DNA from: Cytophagales bacterium
GTDB taxonomy: Bacteria > Bacteroidota > Bacteroidia > Cytophagales > Thermoflexibacteraceae
Reading direction: 5' to 3'
NCBI GenBank assembly: GCA_013299115.1
Contig: JAAFKA010000003.1
Coordinates: 1 to 64,000 of the forward strand
Length of the DNA stretch: 64,000 bases
Part shown: positions 17,049-25,514 of the stretch, piece after piece
Layout of the letters: each line of letters opens with the position of its first letter
Numbering within the stretch: position 1 is the stretch's first letter
Translations under genes and position numbers: made by a program
The notes under the pieces: generated by a model
Databases searched by the model: none
What the model saw: the letters and a program-made list of their open reading frames with translations, nothing else
What the model was told of the DNA's origin: nothing

Positions 17049-17141
17049 TCAGTCCATCAGTTGGTGAATTTCCAAATAGTCTTCGGGCTTGCCACCAAAC
17101 TTTTTGGCACTCGACAAGGCATGAATATATGGTTTTGACAT
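17049..17141 (-). pseudogene. Truncated DUF6915-like protein (30 codons)
   Basis: A short frame reads MSKPYIHALSSAKKFGGKPE then DYLEIHQLMD and a TGA. This matches the start of small DUF6915-type proteins, which usually continue with a helix such as SKAHxxDxRHRA for a further 50 or so residues. Here the stop falls right after the first conserved block and the next bases do not restore it in any frame. It is most likely a truncated remnant; a genuine 30-residue protein is less likely. It lies just upstream of the 575-residue gene. Confidence 0.5.
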
Positions 17142-17248
17142 AAAAAACAGTTTTAATTGCTAAAATTACAAATTATTTATAAACTTTCCAAAAATTTAAT
17201 TAATTTATTACGTTGATTTTTTGGGTAGTTTCACAAATTTATTTGGCT

Positions 17249-17361
17249 GTCTGACAATTTTTGTGGAATGGAAATAAGTAGGTATTCAACTTATCAAATG
17301 CTCTGCCCAAAAAGGAGCTTTGATAAATCAAAGCCCTACATTTCCACAAAAATTGTCGGAC
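17249..17361. repeat. 20-bp inverted-repeat-bounded element (about 113 bp)
   Basis: GTCTGACAATTTTTGTGGAA at 17249-17268 returns inverted with one mismatch at 17342-17361. Between the arms is AT-rich sequence with a smaller inverted pair (GGAGCTTTGAT/ATCAAAGCCC). The size and terminal repeats resemble a MITE. It fills most of the 17142-17429 gap; nothing else is visible there. Confidence 0.55.
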
Positions 17362-17429
17362 AACCATTTATCTTTGCTATTTAGGATGCATTGGTGGTAG
17401 GGTTTTAGTTGGAATGATGAGCTAAATTT

Positions 17430-18194
17430 TCAAAACTCCACCACCACAGGGCAGTGGTCAGAATGATACGCCTCGTTTGCCAATCTTGCCGTTTTGATTT
17501 GTGGCAATAGCAGTTCAGTAGCTGCAATATAGTCTATCCGCCAGCCCAAATTTCTTGCCCTTGCGTCGAGTCGGGTAGTCCACCAAGAATATTGTTGGAG
17601 GTCAGGATTCAAGGCACGAAAAGTGTCTATAAAACCTGTTTCAAAGAATTTTGAAAGCCAATCTCGTTCTGGTTGCAAAAAGCCTGAAGTGTTTTTATTA
17701 GCTTTGGGGTTGTGTAAGTCTATGGGTTGATGGGCTATGTTATAGTCGCCACAGATAAATAAATTCGGGATTTGTTGTTGTAAAGCAAGGCAATAAGGAT
17801 AAAAGTCGTCTAACCATTCATATTTAAAGGCTTGACGTTCATCACCCGAAGTTCCTGAAGGCATATAAACACTCATTACAGAAAAATCTTGATAGTCTGC
17901 CCGCAATACCCTACCTTCTCTATCGTATTTTTCGATACCACAGCCCACGACTACGTGCTGAGGTTTGAGTTTAGACAAAATGCCCACTCCACTATACCCA
18001 GCTTTGGAAACAGCCGAATGAAAATAGTTGTGTGTATAGCCCAACTCTTGAAGACTGAGTTGGTCTATTTGCGATTCGTTAGCTTTGAGTTCTTGCAAGC
18101 AAACAATGTCGGCATTTTCGGTAGCCAACCAATCTAACAGCCCTTTTTTGAAAGCTGCTCGAATACCATTGAGATTGTAAGAAATAATTTTCAT
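17430..18194 (-). CDS. xth: Exodeoxyribonuclease III
   Basis: An AP endonuclease and 3'-5' exonuclease of base-excision repair, 254 residues. All family motifs are present: MKIISYNLNGIRAA at the start, CLQELKA (metal-binding Glu), SGVGILS, YMPSG, ICGDYNIAHQPID (catalytic Asp and Asn), SWWTTR..ARARNLGWRIDY and the terminal SDHCPVVVEF with the catalytic Asp-His. I chose the ATG at 18194, because the twelve upstream residues of the longer open frame are not conserved in the family. It is divergent from the BT_3928-type gene. Confidence 0.96.
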   Translation of the reverse strand: MKIISYNLNGIRAAFKKGLLDWLATENADIVCLQELKANESQIDQLSLQELGYTHNYFHSAVSKAGYSGVGILSKLKPQHVVVGCGIEKYDREGRVLRADYQDFSVMSVYMPSGTSGDERQAFKYEWLDDFYPYCLALQQQIPNLFICGDYNIAHQPIDLHNPKANKNTSGFLQPERDWLSKFFETGFIDTFRALNPDLQQYSWWTTRLDARARNLGWRIDYIAATELLLPQIKTARLANEAYHSDHCPVVVEF

Positions 18195-18334
18195 CAGAAG
18201 GATTGTTATAGTAACACCTATTTTGGGCATTATTTTAAGTTAAAAAAATGCATATTAAGCAAAAATAATAAAATAGCAGTTATTTTTGTAGTCAATATCA
18301 TAAAAAAAAACAACCATATCATAAAAAACTAACC

Positions 18335-19435
18335 ATGAAAACAGTCAATCGTTTTTTTATATACGCCATTGGCAGCTTGTTTATCTTTTCGGGTGCTATC
18401 AAAATCAACGACCCCGTAGGAACTGCTATCAAATTAGAAGAATATTTTGATGTATTTGCAACAGATTTTACTTCTTGGTTTCTGCTTTTCAAACCCGTTT
18501 CGTTGTATTTGTCCTTGTTTATCTGTGCCTTCGAAATTATCTTGGGTGTGGCTCTTTTAGTCAATTTTAAACGCAAAATAATGATAATCAGTTCATTAGC
18601 TATGATTATATTTTTTACTTTCCTTACTTTTTATTCGGCTTACTTCAATAAAGTTACAGATTGCGGTTGTTTTGGGGCTGTTATCAAACTCACCCCTTGG
18701 CAGTCTTTTGGCAAAGACATAGCCTTGCTCCTTCCTTTGTTATTGCTTACTTTTCAACTCAAAAAATTTGAAAATTCGCAGCAAACTTTCAGCCTGTTGG
18801 CAGTCTTTTTTGCTACTGTTGCAGCCTTTGGCGTAGGCATACAGGCAATTAATCACCTTCCAATCGTTGATACTTCTGATTACAAAGTAGGCAATCACAT
18901 CCCTACGCTGATGAAACCACAAGAGCCTTGCCAATTTAAGTACATCATGACCAAAAACGGCAAAGAATACGAATTTACAACTTATCCTACCGATACGACT
19001 CTGATTTACAAAGCTATGATTAACCTCAATCCCGACAAATGTTTGCCCAAAATCACAGATTACAATAGTTGGCGAGATACTTTGACTTACACACAAGAGT
19101 CTTTTCATGGCAACCAACTGCTGGTGATAGTGCAAGACGTACACAAGACTAACGCAGAAGGTATCAAAAGTTTGTCTATTTTGGTTGAAAAATTACAAAA
19201 ATTGCCACAAAAACCCAAAATTGTAGTCTTTACGGCTTCAGGTAAAGAGGATTATGAGAATTTTCAAATGCAGCAAAATTGGACTCTGCCTTACTATTTT
19301 GCAGACTCCAAAGTATTAAAAACTATGCTACGAGCAAAAACAGGTTTAGTTTTACTCCAAAATGGTACTGTAAAAGGCAAATGGCACGAAAACGACACGC
19401 CAGAAACAAAGGAAATTATGAGCAAATTGCAATAA
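18335..19435 (+). CDS. BT_3928-type membrane protein (DoxX/MauE-like plus soluble domain)
   Basis: A 366-residue inner-membrane protein. Four hydrophobic segments in the first 170 residues form a DoxX/MauE-like unit: FIYAIGSLFIFSGAIKINDP, then LYLSLFICAFEIILGVALL, a third segment, and KDIALLLPLLLLTF. The characteristic VTDCGCFGAVIKL between segments carries a CxC pair that is probably redox active. The C-terminal 190 residues are soluble and thioredoxin-like in outline (LLVIVQDVHKTN, KIVVFTASG, GLVLLQNGTVKGKW) but lack a CxxC motif. The usual idea for this family is electron transfer to a periplasmic or quinone partner; this is unproven. Confidence 0.85.
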   Translation: MKTVNRFFIYAIGSLFIFSGAIKINDPVGTAIKLEEYFDVFATDFTSWFLLFKPVSLYLSLFICAFEIILGVALLVNFKRKIMIISSLAMIIFFTFLTFYSAYFNKVTDCGCFGAVIKLTPWQSFGKDIALLLPLLLLTFQLKKFENSQQTFSLLAVFFATVAAFGVGIQAINHLPIVDTSDYKVGNHIPTLMKPQEPCQFKYIMTKNGKEYEFTTYPTDTTLIYKAMINLNPDKCLPKITDYNSWRDTLTYTQESFHGNQLLVIVQDVHKTNAEGIKSLSILVEKLQKLPQKPKIVVFTASGKEDYENFQMQQNWTLPYYFADSKVLKTMLRAKTGLVLLQNGTVKGKWHENDTPETKEIMSKLQ

Positions 19436-19532
19436 ATTGTGTTCTTACCAAATACCGAAGTCCATCAACTACCTTGCGTAAATTTGTTTTGCGTGGGCAA
19501 CCTGCTGTATAGGTTTTCTCAACCAAATCTTT

Positions 19533-19540
19533 TACCTTTG
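19533..19540 (+). promoter_or_regulatory. Promoter -7 element of purH
   Basis: TACCTTTG lies at 19533-19540, a perfect TAnnTTTG box, about 80 bp before the purH ATG. No strong -33 TTTG is seen at the right distance. The leader between them (19541-19621) contains no motif resembling a purine riboswitch. Confidence 0.5.
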
Positions 19541-19621
19541 CCCATTAACTAACATTTCTCAAAAAAATGTTAGTTCTATTTTGCAACTCCTTTGTTTAAA
19601 GGCGAAACTACACAAAATTAT

Positions 19622-21139
19622 ATGAAAAAAATTAAATCTGCCCTCATTTCTGTTTATTACAAAGACAATTTAGCAGAAATAGTAAAGCAACTGTACCAAC
19701 AAGGCGTACAACTGTACTCTACGGGAGGCACGCAAAAATTTATAGAGGAACTAAATATTCCTGTTACGGCTGTCGAAAACTTGACGGCTTTCCCTTCTAT
19801 TTTTGGAGGTAGGGTCAAAACTTTGCACCCCGCTGTTTTTGGTGGTATTTTGTATCGACGTGATAATGAGCAAGATAGGCAGCAAGCAAAGCAATACGAT
19901 ATTCAGGACATTGATTTGGTGATAGTAGATTTGTATCCTTTTGAGGAAACCTTAGCCCAAACCGAAGACGAGGCTGAAATCATAGAAAAAATAGACATTG
20001 GCGGTATTTCTCTCATCAGGGCAGCAGCCAAAAACTTTCAAGATGTATTGATAGTTTCCTCGCGTGAACAATATGAAAATTTGTTGCTCTTACTCAAAGC
20101 CAAGAGTGGTTACACTGATTTAGAAGACCGCAAATTGTTTGCAGCCCAAGCCTTTGCCACTTCCTCACACTACGACACTGCCATTTACAATTATTTTAAT
20201 CGTGGTGCTTATTTGCCCTATTTTAAGCAAAGTTTTCAAACAGGGCGTACTTTGCGTTATGGCGAAAATCCTCACCAAAACAGCACATTTTTCGGTGATT
20301 TGGAGGCAATGTTTGAGCAACTGAATGGTAAAGAGTTGTCTTACAACAACTTAGTGGACGTAGATGCTGCCGTAGCCTTGATAGACGAATTTGAGGAAAT
20401 TGCTTTTGCCATTATCAAACATACCAACGCATGTGGCGTAGCCACAGGAAAAACCTTAGCGGAGGCTTACCGCAAAGCCTTTGCTTGCGATAATATTTCG
20501 GCTTTTGGTGGTGTGTTAATTGCCAACCGCACCATAGATTTGGAAACAGCCAATGAAATGAATAGTTTGTTTTTTGAGATTTTGGTAGCTCCCAACTACA
20601 CAGATGAAGCCTTAGCCGTATTGAAAAGCAAAAAAAATCGTATGTTATTGCGGAGAAAAGAGGCAAAATTAGCCACCAAACAGTTCAAAACCTTGCTCAA
20701 CGGCGTGATAGAACAGGACAAAGACCTCCGCACCGAAACTGCCCAAGATTTGAGAGTTGTAACAACCCAAGCCCCAACCGAAGAACAAATTAAGGCTTTG
20801 TTGTTTGCTGCCAAAATTTGCAAACATACCAAATCCAATACGATTGTATTAGCAGCCGAAGGACAACTTTTTGCGAGTGGCGTGGGGCAGACTTCCAGAG
20901 TAGATGCCCTGAAACAAGCCATAGCCAAAGCCCAGCATTTCGGTTTCGACCTTAGCCAAGCTGTCATGGCTTCTGATGCTTTTTTTCCTTTTCCCGACTG
21001 CGTGCAGATAGCCCACGAGGTAGGTATCAAAGCCGTTATTCAACCCGGCGGGTCTGTAAAAGATGACGATTCTATTGCTTTTTGCAACGCCAACCAACTG
21101 GCAATGGTCTTTACAGGGATTCGACATTTTAAACACTAA
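19622..21139 (+). CDS. purH: Bifunctional AICAR transformylase/IMP cyclohydrolase
   Basis: This enzyme catalyses the last two steps of IMP synthesis. The 505-residue sequence has the N-terminal cyclohydrolase domain (IKSALISVYYKDN, YSTGGTQKFIEE, GGRVKTLHPAVFGGIL, DLVIVDLYPFEETL). The transformylase domain has LRYGENPHQNSTFFG and AFAIIKHTNACGVATG, the latter with the catalytic Lys-His pair followed by Ala where many homologues have Pro. It ends with SDAFFPFPDC and IQPGGSVKDDDSIAFC. The start at 19622 (MKKIKSALIS) is preferred over one 10 codons upstream. It stands alone rather than in a pur operon. Confidence 0.97.
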   Translation: MKKIKSALISVYYKDNLAEIVKQLYQQGVQLYSTGGTQKFIEELNIPVTAVENLTAFPSIFGGRVKTLHPAVFGGILYRRDNEQDRQQAKQYDIQDIDLVIVDLYPFEETLAQTEDEAEIIEKIDIGGISLIRAAAKNFQDVLIVSSREQYENLLLLLKAKSGYTDLEDRKLFAAQAFATSSHYDTAIYNYFNRGAYLPYFKQSFQTGRTLRYGENPHQNSTFFGDLEAMFEQLNGKELSYNNLVDVDAAVALIDEFEEIAFAIIKHTNACGVATGKTLAEAYRKAFACDNISAFGGVLIANRTIDLETANEMNSLFFEILVAPNYTDEALAVLKSKKNRMLLRRKEAKLATKQFKTLLNGVIEQDKDLRTETAQDLRVVTTQAPTEEQIKALLFAAKICKHTKSNTIVLAAEGQLFASGVGQTSRVDALKQAIAKAQHFGFDLSQAVMASDAFFPFPDCVQIAHEVGIKAVIQPGGSVKDDDSIAFCNANQLAMVFTGIRHFKH

Positions 21140-21205
21140 GTGTCTAAAAAAAGAACAATAAGTTGAAGTTTTTTCTTAGCTTTGCTACAAAAACTGTAAT
21201 TATTC

Positions 21206-23341
21206 ATGTCTATTCTGATTATTGGCGGTGGTGCTGTAACTCGTGATTTGCACTTGCCCGCATTCGCTGCCCTTCAGTTGTTGCCTTCGCTGACTATTGT
21301 TGAGCCTAATGCAAGCTATGCAGCAGCTTTGCGTACAGCTTTTGGTGTGGAGGTGATAGAGCAAAATTTTGATACTTTTTTTGCCAACTTACCCAAAAAA
21401 TATGATTTTGCACTCATTACCCTGCCCAATAAATTGCATAGTCCTGCCATTGCGTGTTGTGTGCAGCACAAAATTCCTGTGTTGTGCGAAAAACCTCTTA
21501 CCCTTTCTCCTGCCGAAGCCGAACAAATAGCCCAGCTTGCACAAAGCACCCAAATTCCTGTGGGTGTGGCTATGGTGCGGCGGTTTACCCCTGCTTTTCA
21601 GGCTTTTCGGGCTTTTCTGCCTTTGGTGGGCAAGCTATTGGAGGTAAAAGTGGAAGATGGCAGCCCTTATGGGTGGACTGCCGACTCCCCCGCCTTGATA
21701 GACAAAAACAACGGAGGAGTTTGTGCTGACATGGGTATTCACTTTTTAGATTTATTGTATGCTGCATTTGGTACTTTGCAACCTCTTGATTATCAAGACG
21801 ATAGTTATGGTGGTGTAGAGTCTAATTGCAACTACCAACTGCAAACCACAACTGACAAAATTTCTGTCCATTTGATACTTTCTCGCCAATACAACCTTCG
21901 AAACAGATTTGAGGCAAAAGGAGAGCAAGGAACTATTTGGTTTAACAAAAATGAATTTGATTGTGCTTATTTTGAGGACAAGCAAGGCAAAATTACAAAA
22001 TTGCAACGCCAAAACCCTTTTGAAGTCGGCAATTTGCCTTTGACTTTTGCCTCTTGTTTTATAGAACAAATCCATAATTTTCAACAAGCCATTCGCAATA
22101 AAAAACCTTTGCAAGTAGCAGCAATCGATGCTTTGCACACAACAGAATTATTGGCTTGGGCTTACAAAAATCGTACAGAAATACCAAAAAAATTACATTA
22201 TCAAATAGGCAAAAGTTCGCACCAATATTTTATTACAGGTGGCAATGGTTTTATTGGTAGTCGATTGATAGACTACTTGACAGCAGACAAAAACTCGGTT
22301 ACGGCAGGAGTTCGCAGCTACCGAAATGCCCTGAATATTGCCAAAAACGACATCAACATTCCTCGTTTCGATTTGTTGAATGAAGAAGATGTAAAGCAAA
22401 AATTGCAAGGTCATTCGCATATTATTCATTTGGCTTACTCCTCAGACAAAGAAAATGCTGCAAAAGTGAACATAGAAGGCACAAAAAACATGGTGAGAGC
22501 AGCTCAATCCGTAGGTGCAGAAGCTATTGTGATATTGAGTACAATGAATGTGTATGGTTTTCCTTCGGGAACAGTAACCGAAGAGTCGCCAATGAATTTT
22601 GCGGGTGGCATTTATGGCGAAACCAAAAAAGCTATGCAGGAATGGTGTTTGAATGAGGCACAAAAAAATAACAAAACTCGGATAATCTTACTCAATCCTA
22701 CTTGTGTGTATGGTATTGGTGGCAAAACCTATACAACGCTGCCTTTGGAGTTAGCAAAAAACAATGGATTTTGTTACATAGACGAGGGTAGGGGAGTTGC
22801 CAATGTGGTCTATGTGGACAATTTGATTGAGGCAATTTATTTGGCACTGCACAAACCCGAAGCCCATGCCCACAATTTTATTATCAATGACGAACCAACT
22901 ACTTGGCGACAATTTTTGGGTGATTTGTTGTTAGATTATGCAAAAGACACACCTAATTTTACATTAAGTGATTTGCAACTTTTTCACGACCAACAATTTA
23001 TTGGTAACAAACAATTAGTAAAAGGAATTATTCAAAGTCCTGAATTGCGGGCTTTGGTTTCTAAACACAAGCAACTGACGCATCTAAAATCTTGGTTGGG
23101 CAAAAAATTGAAACCTTTGCTACAAAAAAATGCCCCCGCCACCCCGCAGTTGTTTTCAATTCTTAAACAAGAAAGAACAGTGGAATATGCCCCGCCAATT
23201 TGGTTAAACGACTTATTTGGCAATACTTCCTCTATTTTTTCATCGGCAAAGGCAAGCAAAATTTTAGGCTGGCAACCTCGAATCAGTTACACAACAGCTA
23301 TGGAAACAACGCAGGCGTGGTTGAGGGCGTATTACTTGTAG
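21206..23341 (+). CDS. Gfo/Idh/MocA oxidoreductase fused to an SDR nucleotide-sugar epimerase domain
   Basis: A 711-residue two-domain dehydrogenase. Residues 1 to about 330 are a complete Gfo/Idh/MocA unit: ILIIGGGAVTRDLHLPA Rossmann opening, ALITLPNKLHS, PVLCEKPLTLS with the catalytic Lys, and GGVCADMGIHFLDLL. Residues about 340-711 are an extended SDR of the epimerase/dehydratase kind: YFITGGNGFIGSRLIDYL, then the active site with ST at ILSTMNVYGFP and Y-x3-K at GIYGETKKA. Both halves normally act on NAD(P) and sugar nucleotides, so the fusion probably performs two steps on one sugar. The C-terminal 130 residues have an extension before LGWQPRISYTTAME. It has its own TAGCTTTG promoter box at 21177-21184. 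Confidence 0.85.
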   Translation: MSILIIGGGAVTRDLHLPAFAALQLLPSLTIVEPNASYAAALRTAFGVEVIEQNFDTFFANLPKKYDFALITLPNKLHSPAIACCVQHKIPVLCEKPLTLSPAEAEQIAQLAQSTQIPVGVAMVRRFTPAFQAFRAFLPLVGKLLEVKVEDGSPYGWTADSPALIDKNNGGVCADMGIHFLDLLYAAFGTLQPLDYQDDSYGGVESNCNYQLQTTTDKISVHLILSRQYNLRNRFEAKGEQGTIWFNKNEFDCAYFEDKQGKITKLQRQNPFEVGNLPLTFASCFIEQIHNFQQAIRNKKPLQVAAIDALHTTELLAWAYKNRTEIPKKLHYQIGKSSHQYFITGGNGFIGSRLIDYLTADKNSVTAGVRSYRNALNIAKNDINIPRFDLLNEEDVKQKLQGHSHIIHLAYSSDKENAAKVNIEGTKNMVRAAQSVGAEAIVILSTMNVYGFPSGTVTEESPMNFAGGIYGETKKAMQEWCLNEAQKNNKTRIILLNPTCVYGIGGKTYTTLPLELAKNNGFCYIDEGRGVANVVYVDNLIEAIYLALHKPEAHAHNFIINDEPTTWRQFLGDLLLDYAKDTPNFTLSDLQLFHDQQFIGNKQLVKGIIQSPELRALVSKHKQLTHLKSWLGKKLKPLLQKNAPATPQLFSILKQERTVEYAPPIWLNDLFGNTSSIFSSAKASKILGWQPRISYTTAMETTQAWLRAYYL

Positions 23342-23513
23342 TAGTAGAGAAAATTAAAAATGGTAGTGCCGCAGCTATAATGTTCAGAGGGTGTCCGAAA
23401 AGTAAGAATGTATCACAAACTGAAGTCCAATCTTTATGCGTGTTGAAATAATTACCCAAAATTATTTTAATAAACTCTACTTATTGTTTACTTTTGTTAG
23501 TAGCTTGCTAACA

Positions 23514-25508
23514 ATGAAAAAATATCTTCTTTGCGTACTCTTGTGCTTTGGTTGCTGGTCGTGGGCTTTTTCGCAGTCCGCCGCCATCGATAGTGCTTTG
23601 ACTGCCATAGAAGTCCTGCCTGATGATACAACCAAACTTGCCGAATTGGAAAAGTTGGCTTGGAAATATCGCAACCGCCAAACCGACAAAGCCCTCGAAA
23701 TAGGTCAAAAAGCCTTGCAACTAAGCAAGAAACTCAATCAAGGTGGAGTTTCTCCACAATTATTGAACTATATGGGTGTTTTTTATGAGGTAAAAGGCAA
23801 TTATCCCGAATCGTTGCAATATTACTTTTTGGCAATTCGGGCTGCTGATAGTTTAAAGGATACCAAAGAATTGGGTTTTGGCTACAACAATGTGGCAAAT
23901 ATCAATTATAGATTGGCAGACTACAAGCAAGCCGAAAATTACAGCCTAAAAGCCCTTATCGAATTTCAGAAAATAGCCGAAACCAGAGGGTTAGGCTATG
24001 CTTACATCAGATTGGCAGAAACCTTGCTGATGACCAAAAAACTGAGCAAAGCCCAAGATTATGTGGAAAAATCTATGGCTATTCGCACCGCCCAAAAAGA
24101 CTCGTCTAATTTGGTACTTTGTTACATTGTGTTTGGCAAAATAGCCAAAGCCCAAAAAAACTTTGACTTTGCTTTGCTAAACTTCGAAACAGCAAGACAA
24201 ATCCTAAAATCTCACAATACAGCCAAAGGAATTGCCAATGTCCTCAATAATATTACCGATATTTACATCACTCGCAACCAGATGAAAGAGGCAGAAATAC
24301 TTGCCTTAGAAAGTTTAACTGCCTCCGAAAAAGCTGGAGTAAAGCTGTATTTGAAAGATACTTACTACAATTTGATGCGGATTTATTCCCAAAAGCAAGA
24401 TTATACGTTGGCTTTGCAGTACCAAAATTTATTTGCCAATTATAAAACAGAGATTTTTGATGAGGAGAAAACTGTTTTGCTTAGTGCCTTGCATTACAAA
24501 TACGAATATGAAGATGAATTGAGTAGGTTTCAACTTTTGCAAAAAAAGTCGGCACAAAATCGACTAATTTTTGCAGGTATTGTCGTTTTGGGGGTCTTGT
24601 TGGTTGGTTTTTTGGCTTACTTGCTCCGCACCAACTATATACAACGCAAGGAAAACTACAAACTCAAAATCCAACAAGAGGCACTAAACGAAAAAAATGA
24701 ACAGTTTGGACAGTCTATTGCCATTATAGAAGAAAAAAATGAAAGCATTATTGCAAGTATTCAATATGCCAAAAGAATACAAGGGGCTGTTTTGATTTCT
24801 GAAACCAAATTTAAAGATATTTTTGCGGAGTCTTTTGTCTTTTTTGCTCCCAAAGATATTGTGAGTGGAGATTTTTATTGGGCAGCAGAAAAAGAAACAC
24901 CTACAGGCAAAATAGCCCTTTTAGCCGTTGCCGACTGCACAGGGCATGGCGTGGCGGGTGCTTTTATGAGTTTGATTGGTTGCTCTATTTTAGACCAAAT
25001 CATACACAACGAGGAAATTCACCAACCCGACAAGGTGCTTGCCGAACTGCACACCACTGTAAGACAACTGTTGCGGACAGACGAAACCGAAAGCCCCGAT
25101 GGTATGGACATTAGTTTTTGTTTGCTCAACAAAACCAAAGCTCAATTACAATTTGCAGGGGCTACCCAATCTATTTTTGTCAAGCAACAGGCAGAGTTAG
25201 CGGTACTAAAAGGTGATAGAAAATCAATAGGCGGCGTATGGCAGGAGGCACAGCAGGCTTTTACCTTGCATACGCATACGTGGCTACCCAACAATTTGCT
25301 TTACCTTTTTACAGATGGCTACGCAGACCAGTTTGGCGGTACAGAACACAAAAGATATTCTTCTAAAAACTTCAAAAACCTTATAGAACGGAATAGCCAA
25401 ATTGCTATCAATCAACAAAAAGACTTGTTGCAAACTGAGTTTGAAAATTGGAAGGGTAGCAAATACAAACAAATGGACGATGTGGTGATTATTGGGATAA
25501 AAAATTAA
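23514..25508 (+). CDS. TPR protein with C-terminal SpoIIE/PP2C phosphatase domain
   Basis: A 664-residue signalling protein. Signal peptide (LLCVLLCFGCWSWAFS), then seven or so TPR units (residues about 40-340; GVFYEVKGNYPESLQYYFLA and similar). One transmembrane helix follows (LIFAGIVVLGVLLVGFLAYLL, about 360-380) and then a coiled coil. The cytoplasmic SpoIIE-type PPM phosphatase domain (about 430-664) has DIVSGDFYW, LLAVADCTGHGVAGAFMSLIG (metal-binding Asp and GHG), GMDISFCLLN, LYLFTDGYADQFGG and the terminal MDDVVIIGIK. This architecture is common in Bacteroidota for sensing through periplasmic TPRs. A decayed relative lies at 45434-46207. The start at 23514 (MKKYLL) places the signal peptide properly. 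Confidence 0.88.
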   Translation: MKKYLLCVLLCFGCWSWAFSQSAAIDSALTAIEVLPDDTTKLAELEKLAWKYRNRQTDKALEIGQKALQLSKKLNQGGVSPQLLNYMGVFYEVKGNYPESLQYYFLAIRAADSLKDTKELGFGYNNVANINYRLADYKQAENYSLKALIEFQKIAETRGLGYAYIRLAETLLMTKKLSKAQDYVEKSMAIRTAQKDSSNLVLCYIVFGKIAKAQKNFDFALLNFETARQILKSHNTAKGIANVLNNITDIYITRNQMKEAEILALESLTASEKAGVKLYLKDTYYNLMRIYSQKQDYTLALQYQNLFANYKTEIFDEEKTVLLSALHYKYEYEDELSRFQLLQKKSAQNRLIFAGIVVLGVLLVGFLAYLLRTNYIQRKENYKLKIQQEALNEKNEQFGQSIAIIEEKNESIIASIQYAKRIQGAVLISETKFKDIFAESFVFFAPKDIVSGDFYWAAEKETPTGKIALLAVADCTGHGVAGAFMSLIGCSILDQIIHNEEIHQPDKVLAELHTTVRQLLRTDETESPDGMDISFCLLNKTKAQLQFAGATQSIFVKQQAELAVLKGDRKSIGGVWQEAQQAFTLHTHTWLPNNLLYLFTDGYADQFGGTEHKRYSSKNFKNLIERNSQIAINQQKDLLQTEFENWKGSKYKQMDDVVIIGIKN

Positions 25509-25514
25509 AACTTT

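Noticed and set aside
23436-23513. Upstream start of the TPR-phosphatase at 23436
   Set aside because: It would place 26 residues before a standard signal peptide. The ATG at 23514 gives MKKYLLC, a typical export start.
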